Shown: positions 45,577 through 50,342 of the stretch, one piece after another
How positions within the stretch are numbered: position 1 is the first letter of the stretch
How the letters are laid out: every line of letters begins with the position of its first letter
Assembly (NCBI RefSeq): GCF_003063575.1
Contig: NZ_NESC01000016.1
Location: forward strand, 1 to 50,342
From: Limnohabitans sp. Jir72
GTDB lineage: Bacteria > Pseudomonadota > Gammaproteobacteria > Burkholderiales > Burkholderiaceae_C
Direction: 5' to 3'
DNA: 50,342 nt
Program-made: the position numbers and the translations under genes
The notes under the pieces: model-generated
The model's database searches: none
The model's input: the letters and a program-made list of their open reading frames with translations, nothing else
What the model was told of the DNA's origin: nothing

Positions 45577-46500
45577 ATGAAAAAAATCACCACCCCCAAC
45601 GATCCCGCGCACCACATCGCGGTATTCCAGGAAACCACCATTCGCCGTGTCTGGCACAACGAGGAATGGTGGTTTGCCATTGTTGACGTGGTGGGGGTGC
45701 TGACCGATTCGGTGCAGCCAGAGGGCTACGTGAAAGACCTGCGCCGTCGTGACCCGGAGCTTGCCAAAGGGTGGGGGCAAATTGCCACCCCCCTTCGTGT
45801 TCCAACGGCAGGCGGTGCACAGCGGGTGAATTGCGCCAACACCGAAGGACTATTCCGCATCATCCAGTCCATCCCGTCGCCCAAGGCCGAGCCGTTCAAA
45901 CGCTGGCTGGCGCAGGTGGGTTACGAGCGCGTCAAAGAAATAGAAAACCCCGAACTGGCCAGCGCCCGTGCCCGCGAGCTTTATCAGGCCAAGGGTTACC
46001 CGCAGGCATGGATCGAGAAGCGGCTGCGCTCCATCTCCGTGCGCGGGGAGCTGACCGACGAGTGGAAAGCACGCGGCGTGGCCGAGGGCAAAGAGTATTC
46101 AATACTCACCGCCGAAATTGCCCGCGCCACCTTTGGCGTAACGCCCGTCGAACACAGCCAGCTCAAAGGCCTGGATGCGGTGAAGACCGGCAACAACCTG
46201 CGCGACCACATGACCGACCTGGAGTTGATCTTCACCATGCTGGGCGAAGCCAGCACCACCGAAATTGCCCGCCGCAGCGACGCACAGGGTTTTGATGAGA
46301 ACCGGACGTCCGCCAAAGAGGGCGGAAAGATTGCCGGCAACGCCCGCAAAGCGCTAGAGGCGAAGACGGGCAAAAAAGTGGTGAGCAAAACCAACTACCT
46401 GGCCGCAGCACCTTCGCCAGATTTGCTGGATGCGCCCCAACCGGCACCGCCGAGCCAGCCCAAAGTGCGGGTGAAATCAAAGGTGCCCAAGGGCGCATAG
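45577..46500 (+). CDS. Bro-N domain protein (phage antirepressor-like)
   Basis: This 307-residue protein has a Bro-N domain near the start (WHNEEWWFAIVDVVGVLTDS), followed by a conserved C-terminal region with YERVKEIENPELASARARELY and GEASTTEIARR. Bro-N proteins derive from phage antirepressors; chromosomal members with this C-terminal region, including DinD-like ones, are common but have unclear roles. A basic, Lys/Pro-rich tail ends the protein. AGGGAG precedes the ATG. It lies after vapBC (195-base gap without a visible gene) and before the convergent helicase. Confidence 0.75.
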   Translation: MKKITTPNDPAHHIAVFQETTIRRVWHNEEWWFAIVDVVGVLTDSVQPEGYVKDLRRRDPELAKGWGQIATPLRVPTAGGAQRVNCANTEGLFRIIQSIPSPKAEPFKRWLAQVGYERVKEIENPELASARARELYQAKGYPQAWIEKRLRSISVRGELTDEWKARGVAEGKEYSILTAEIARATFGVTPVEHSQLKGLDAVKTGNNLRDHMTDLELIFTMLGEASTTEIARRSDAQGFDENRTSAKEGGKIAGNARKALEAKTGKKVVSKTNYLAAAPSPDLLDAPQPAPPSQPKVRVKSKVPKGA

Positions 46501-46538
46501 ATTGAGGCGCTGACTTCTCAGCAAGGGCCATCTCTGTT

Positions 46539-48605
46539 TCAGTTCAGTCTGGCCACCTCATGCGCCGTGCGGTAGCCCCCCACGCCCTTCACATAAGCCA
46601 ACAACTCCCCAAAAAACGGATGCCTGCAAAGCGTGGACGAATCGCCCACCAGCAGCAGCTTGCGCCGTGCGCGGGTCATGCCCACGTTCATGCGGCGGAT
46701 GTCAGACAGGAAGCCGATCTCGCCTTGGGGGTTGCTGCGCGTCAAGGTGATGGCAATGATGTCGCGCTCTTGGCCCTGAAATGAATCAACGGTGCCCACG
46801 CTGAGCCTGCGTTGCAGCAGCAAATCATTCAGCACGGCGCTGTCTTCGATGGCGTCTTTCAAATAGTTGATTTGGGCGCGGTACGGTGCGATCACGCCAA
46901 TGGTCAGCGGGCGCTGGTCTGGGTCGGTGGGTTCGCAGGGTGTCTGCAGTGGGGCCAGCAGCTGCGCCAGGCGCTCCAGCAGCAAGTGGGCTTCTTCGGG
47001 GTTGGCGGTTGACCGGCTTTCGGGGATGGCCAGTTCTTGAAAGCCGCAGCCCGCCGTGTCGATGAATTCCACGGGCAGGTCGGGTGCAAAGCGCGGGTCA
47101 TTGAAGCGCGGGGAATTAAAGCGTGAGTCATAGGCGGCCAAGTCGGCGTGGCGCACGCTGGCGTGCGCCACCAGTTGGCCGCCATAAAACTTCTCGGAGC
47201 TGAAGCCCATGATGTGCGCGTGCATGCGGTATTGCGTGGTCAGCATGCGGGCGGTGTTGGGTTGGCGCTGGATGCACTTTTCAAACAGGGTTTCGCGCAG
47301 GCCTTCACGGGCGGCTTTTTCGCTTTTCACGGTGGGCGGCAACTGGTGGTGGTCGCCCGCCAACACAAGGCGCTGGCCCTTGGCAATGGGAATCCAGCAA
47401 CCCGGCTCCAAGGCCTGGGCGGCTTCGTCGATGAAGACGGTCTCAAAGCCCAGGTGGCGAATGTGGCGGTGGCTGGCGCCCACCAGCGTGCAGGTGATGA
47501 CCTGCACCGATTCGAGCACGTCCTCGGTCATGAAGCGCTCTAAATCGTCGGCGGCTTGGCGCAGCGTGCGTGCTTCTTCGCGCAGCCATTGGCGGCGCTG
47601 TCGCTCTTCAAAACCAAAGTTGCGCACACGTTCGCTGGCCGTCTCGCGGTGCTGTTCGGCGGTTTGGCGCATCGCGTGCATCTTGGCGTAGCTGGCGTGG
47701 GCCATCACCCCGGCGTCGAGCGTGTGCTTGAGCAGCAGCTCCGACACGCGGCTGGGGTTGCCCAGGCGGATCACATTCACACCGCGCTCGGCCAACTTTT
47801 CGGTCAGCAAGTCCACGGCGGTGTTCGAGGGGGCGCACACCAGCACGCGCCGCTCGCGCCGGACCGTTTCCAAAATGGCCTGCACCAGCGTGGTGGTTTT
47901 GCCCGTGCCGGGCGGGCCGTGGATGATGGCCACGTCTTGCGCCGTGACCACATGGCGCACCGCCGCCAGCTGCGAGTCGTTGAGCGCACTGGGGTAAAAC
48001 AGGTCGTCGGCTTGGGGCTCGCGAAAGCGGGCTGCCTTGGCACCCAGCAGCACGTCGCGCAGTTCGGCCAAGCGGTTGCCGTGTGCGGCCATGACCGCGC
48101 TCAGGGCTTGGTTCATCTCGCGGTAGCTCACCTCGTCAAAGGTCAGGTCAATGCCGAGCGTGCTGCCGTTGAGCGTGCTGCCGTCCAGCACCCAGTCGGG
48201 CAGCGCTTCTTTGGTGGTGGCCAACAGCAGCTTGTTGCGCCGCACGCGGGTGACCACGCCACTCACCACGGGCCGGTCAGGCCCAGAGTAGCCGGGCGCA
48301 CTGCTGAACAGCGCCGCAGCCGCCCCCACCTGAAACAAATGCAGGTCTTGCCGATGCGCCGGGCGTTCTAGCTCCAGCACCACCTTGCCCCCAAAACCAA
48401 TGTCTTCTTGGGTGATGGTGACGGGGTACCAAGTCAGGCCACGCCGACGGCGCTCTTTGATGCTGGCACTGGCATTTTTGAGCTTGAACTGCGCCTGGTC
48501 TTCCTGTTGCTCCAGTTGCATGAGCGCGCGCACATGGCGTAACTCGTGTTCAACAGAAAGAGGGGCGGTGGGGGTCGGGTCTTGGTCGGCCAAAGGGAAT
48601 GACAA
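46539..48605 (-). CDS. UPF1/IGHMBP2-like superfamily 1 helicase
   Basis: This 688-residue protein has SF1B helicase motifs: Walker A GPPGTGKTTT (residues 230-238), APSNTAVD, Walker B DEAAQA, GDHHQLPPT, and near the end DSFQGQERD and NVGMTRAR (motifs V and VI). The N-terminal 200 residues form an OB/1B-like domain (VVSGVVTRVRRNKLLLAT). It unwinds nucleic acid 5' to 3' in the eukaryotic relatives; the role in bacteria is unknown. The first codon is TTG, so the true start is uncertain. Its 3' end is the parent of remnants A and B. Confidence 0.88.
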   Translation of the reverse strand: MSFPLADQDPTPTAPLSVEHELRHVRALMQLEQQEDQAQFKLKNASASIKERRRRGLTWYPVTITQEDIGFGGKVVLELERPAHRQDLHLFQVGAAAALFSSAPGYSGPDRPVVSGVVTRVRRNKLLLATTKEALPDWVLDGSTLNGSTLGIDLTFDEVSYREMNQALSAVMAAHGNRLAELRDVLLGAKAARFREPQADDLFYPSALNDSQLAAVRHVVTAQDVAIIHGPPGTGKTTTLVQAILETVRRERRVLVCAPSNTAVDLLTEKLAERGVNVIRLGNPSRVSELLLKHTLDAGVMAHASYAKMHAMRQTAEQHRETASERVRNFGFEERQRRQWLREEARTLRQAADDLERFMTEDVLESVQVITCTLVGASHRHIRHLGFETVFIDEAAQALEPGCWIPIAKGQRLVLAGDHHQLPPTVKSEKAAREGLRETLFEKCIQRQPNTARMLTTQYRMHAHIMGFSSEKFYGGQLVAHASVRHADLAAYDSRFNSPRFNDPRFAPDLPVEFIDTAGCGFQELAIPESRSTANPEEAHLLLERLAQLLAPLQTPCEPTDPDQRPLTIGVIAPYRAQINYLKDAIEDSAVLNDLLLQRRLSVGTVDSFQGQERDIIAITLTRSNPQGEIGFLSDIRRMNVGMTRARRKLLLVGDSSTLCRHPFFGELLAYVKGVGGYRTAHEVARLN

Positions 48606-48711
48606 AGGACAGAGAGGGGTTCACGGACTTGACCGCTCTCGGATTGGAGGATGGACGGGACTCTAACTGAATTGGCCTGGGCACCAGACGCAAGCCCTAT
48701 CATTCCCCCTC

Positions 48712-49341
48712 ATGCCCTCCCCCATCCTGTATTCTTTCCGCCGCTGTCCCTACGCCATGCGTGCCCGCTTGGCTTTGCAGGTCAGCGGCGTGGCTTACGA
48801 GCACCGCGAGGTGGTGCTGAAAAGCAAGCCCGCATCCATGCTGGCTTTGTCGCCCAAGGGCACGGTGCCGGTGTTGTGGCTGCCGGCCGATTCGCAGGTG
48901 ATCGATCAGAGCCTGGACATCATGCTGTGGGCGCTGGCGCAAAACGACCCGATGCATTGGCTGCCGCAGGGCGATGCTTTGGCACGAGCTTTGCAAGACA
49001 TCGCGTTCAACGATGGGCCTTTCAAGCAGCGGCTGGACCGCTACAAATACCCGCAGCGCTCGGGCCTGGCCAGTGGCGTGACCGATCGCGACTTGGGCGC
49101 CCAGTGGCTGGCGCAGCTGGATGCGCGTTTGCAGCAGCAGGCCTTTTTTTCAGGCGCGCATTGGGGCCTGACGGATGCGGCGCTGGCGCCCTTTGTGCGG
49201 CAGTTCGCGCACACCGACCCGGTCTGGTTTGCGGCGCAGCCTTGGGGCCGCTTGAGCGGCTGGCTGACTGCTTTTGAAGGCTCTCAGGCTTATGCGCAGA
49301 TCATGGCCAAGCACCCGGCTTGGCAAGATCCGGCGGCTTGA
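48712..49341 (+). CDS. Glutathione S-transferase-like protein
   Basis: The 209-residue protein has an N-terminal thioredoxin-like fold with YSFRRCPYAMRARLAL, a Cys12 CPYAMR motif as in glutaredoxin 2/GST forms, and SPKGTVPVLWL with the cis-Pro. The C-terminal half is a helical GST domain. It conjugates or reduces glutathione-linked substrates; the target is unknown. It is divergent from the helicase. Confidence 0.82.
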   Translation: MPSPILYSFRRCPYAMRARLALQVSGVAYEHREVVLKSKPASMLALSPKGTVPVLWLPADSQVIDQSLDIMLWALAQNDPMHWLPQGDALARALQDIAFNDGPFKQRLDRYKYPQRSGLASGVTDRDLGAQWLAQLDARLQQQAFFSGAHWGLTDAALAPFVRQFAHTDPVWFAAQPWGRLSGWLTAFEGSQAYAQIMAKHPAWQDPAA

Positions 49342-49691
49342 TGCATTGACGCGCCTTGAGTTTGTAGGAGCCGCACCCCGTGCGCGATGGTTTGTGGTTT
49401 GCGCAAAATCGCGCACGGGGTAAGGCTCCTCCATGGCTCAAGACCAACAGGGTGAGCGCGTGGCGTGGCTTGGTCTACTTCACTGCCGCGCCGTGCGCAC
49501 GTTGGGTGGCACCGCGCCGGGGTGGCTGGTGCGCCTGGGGTTGATGTCCAAAACGTCGCACCAGCGTATTGCTACAAAGGTTCATTTCCCAGTACTTTTG
49601 CCCCTGCGTCATGATTCTTTGAAATTTCTGCTGTTTTGTATGTTTACTTTGGTATCTAATCTCGAATTCCGTTCAGGTTTGCAGATTCGAT
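49342..49691. other. Intergenic stretch with a REP-like hairpin
   Basis: The stretch holds a long hairpin at 49367-49429, described separately. The rest is AT-rich near the vgrG start, with no gene that I can support. Frames seen here (for example from 49433) run into the VgrG gene in another frame. Confidence 0.6.
49361..49429. repeat. REP-like hairpin element, copy 2
   Basis: GGAGCC, three bases, CCCCGTGCGCGAT pairs with ATCGCGCACGGGG, three bases, GGCTCC around a 19-base loop, a long near-perfect stem. The left arm resembles 26801-26829. Similar GTAGGAGC-type elements are dispersed repeats in related bacteria. It lies just after the GST gene. Confidence 0.7.
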
Positions 49692-50342
49692 ATGCCAAAT
49701 TTCTTTCCATCCCCCCGCGTCCTCACCATCACCAGCCCCGCCATCCCCCAAGTGGCCGGCGCTGCCGCCTTGGTGCCCCTGAAGCTCTCGGGCCATGAGG
49801 CCGTCAACACCCTCTTTGAGTACACCCTCATCCTGCAAAGCCCCGACGCCTTGCAGTTTGCCGCCAACGACGCCAGCAACTTCCCCCTGCACGACATGGT
49901 CGGGCGCGAGATCACTTGTGCCATCGCTCTGGACGGGCACGGCAGCTTTGTAGCGGGCTTGGCGGGCAACTTGGGCGCAGCCAACCTGGGCGCAGGCGTT
50001 CGCGAACTTTCTGGCCTCATCACCGCCGCCCGCCACCTGGGCACCGACAGCCGCCACGCCCTGTATGCGCTCACCCTGCGCCCCTGGCTGCACCTGGCCA
50101 CGCTGACGACTGACTGCAAAGTGTTTCAAGACCAAACCCCGGTTGAAGTCATCCGCGCCGTCTTGGCCGACTACGCCTTTGCTGCCGAAGTGCGCCTGAT
50201 CGAAACGTATCCGACTCGCGACTACTGCGTGCAGTACAACGAAACCGACTTTGAATTCATCACCCGCCTCATGCAAGAGTGGGGCATCAACTACCACTTT
50301 GAGCACTCGGGCGGTGTGCACCGCCTGATCTTGAGCGACCAC
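49692..50342 (+). CDS. VgrG (type VI secretion spike), N-terminal part, cut by window end
   Basis: The frame is open from the ATG at 49692 to the last base, giving 217 residues. The N-terminus (PSPRVLTITSPAIP) leads to a Rhs/VgrG-type domain with ALVPLKLSGHEAVNTLFEYTL, LTLRPWLHLAT and the hallmark NETDFEFITRLMQEWGINYHF. VgrG trimers cap the type VI needle and carry effectors. Effector domains and neighbours lie beyond the window. The AT-rich DNA before the start suggests its own promoter. Confidence 0.9.
   Translation, partial: MPNFFPSPRVLTITSPAIPQVAGAAALVPLKLSGHEAVNTLFEYTLILQSPDALQFAANDASNFPLHDMVGREITCAIALDGHGSFVAGLAGNLGAANLGAGVRELSGLITAARHLGTDSRHALYALTLRPWLHLATLTTDCKVFQDQTPVEVIRAVLADYAFAAEVRLIETYPTRDYCVQYNETDFEFITRLMQEWGINYHFEHSGGVHRLILSDH

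Noticed and set aside
49433..49798. Plus-strand frame of 121 residues before vgrG
   Set aside because: It runs into the VgrG start in another frame and has no recognisable content.

Overview
The window looks like chromosomal DNA of a betaproteobacterium of the order Burkholderiales, most probably family Comamonadaceae. The basis is high G+C, the gene order gyrA-serC-pheA-tyrA-aroA/cmk-rpsA-ihfB-lapA-lapB, an OmpA of the Bordetella/Comamonas type, several TRAP transporters, and an xseB-ispA-dxs block next to a Rieske oxygenase. The genus cannot be fixed by eye.

Region 1 (1-13151) is core genome. The tail of an IS3-family element abuts an ompA-like gene and seems to have cut into its terminator. 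A long same-strand run follows: DNA gyrase A, serine and aromatic amino acid synthesis (serC, pheA, tyrA, an aroA-cmk fusion), ribosomal protein S1, IHF-beta, the LapA/LapB envelope pair and a small ComEA-like protein. A strong-looking sigma70 promoter inside the cmk part probably drives rpsA.

Region 2 (13197-30810) is catabolic and transport DNA. A fused 5-oxoprolinase/hydantoinase and a MarR-type regulator lie divergent to a DctP-DctQ-DctM TRAP operon, with a palindrome between them. Then come rdgC, crcB, an AcoR-like regulator without an AAA+ domain, a tungstate-type ABC operon (tupB-tupC-tupA) divergent from a ModE-like HTH/binding-protein fusion, and a second TRAP system whose DctQM and DctP genes converge.

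Region 3 (31008-39972) holds the isoprenoid block xseB-ispA-dxs. Divergent from it are a Rieske oxygenase with a hairpin-rich leader, an EamA transporter and a rhodanese. A ZIP metal transporter, a dienelactone hydrolase and a ModA-like lipoprotein follow on the minus strand. A perfect 61-bp inverted repeat lies upstream of the hydrolase.

Region 4 (40205-50342) is accessory, a defence or mobility island. It holds an MmeI-like single-chain restriction-modification enzyme, an orphan zinc-ribbon membrane protein, an orphan Xre antitoxin, a VapBC pair, a Bro-N protein, a UPF1/IGHMBP2-like helicase, a GST and the start of a VgrG gene. The 3' end of the helicase gene occurs three times in the same orientation (two remnants and the intact gene). 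The small toxin-antitoxin and Bro-N genes sit between the copies, so the locus looks like an insertion hotspot that has taken up cargo repeatedly. This is the most unusual structure in the window.
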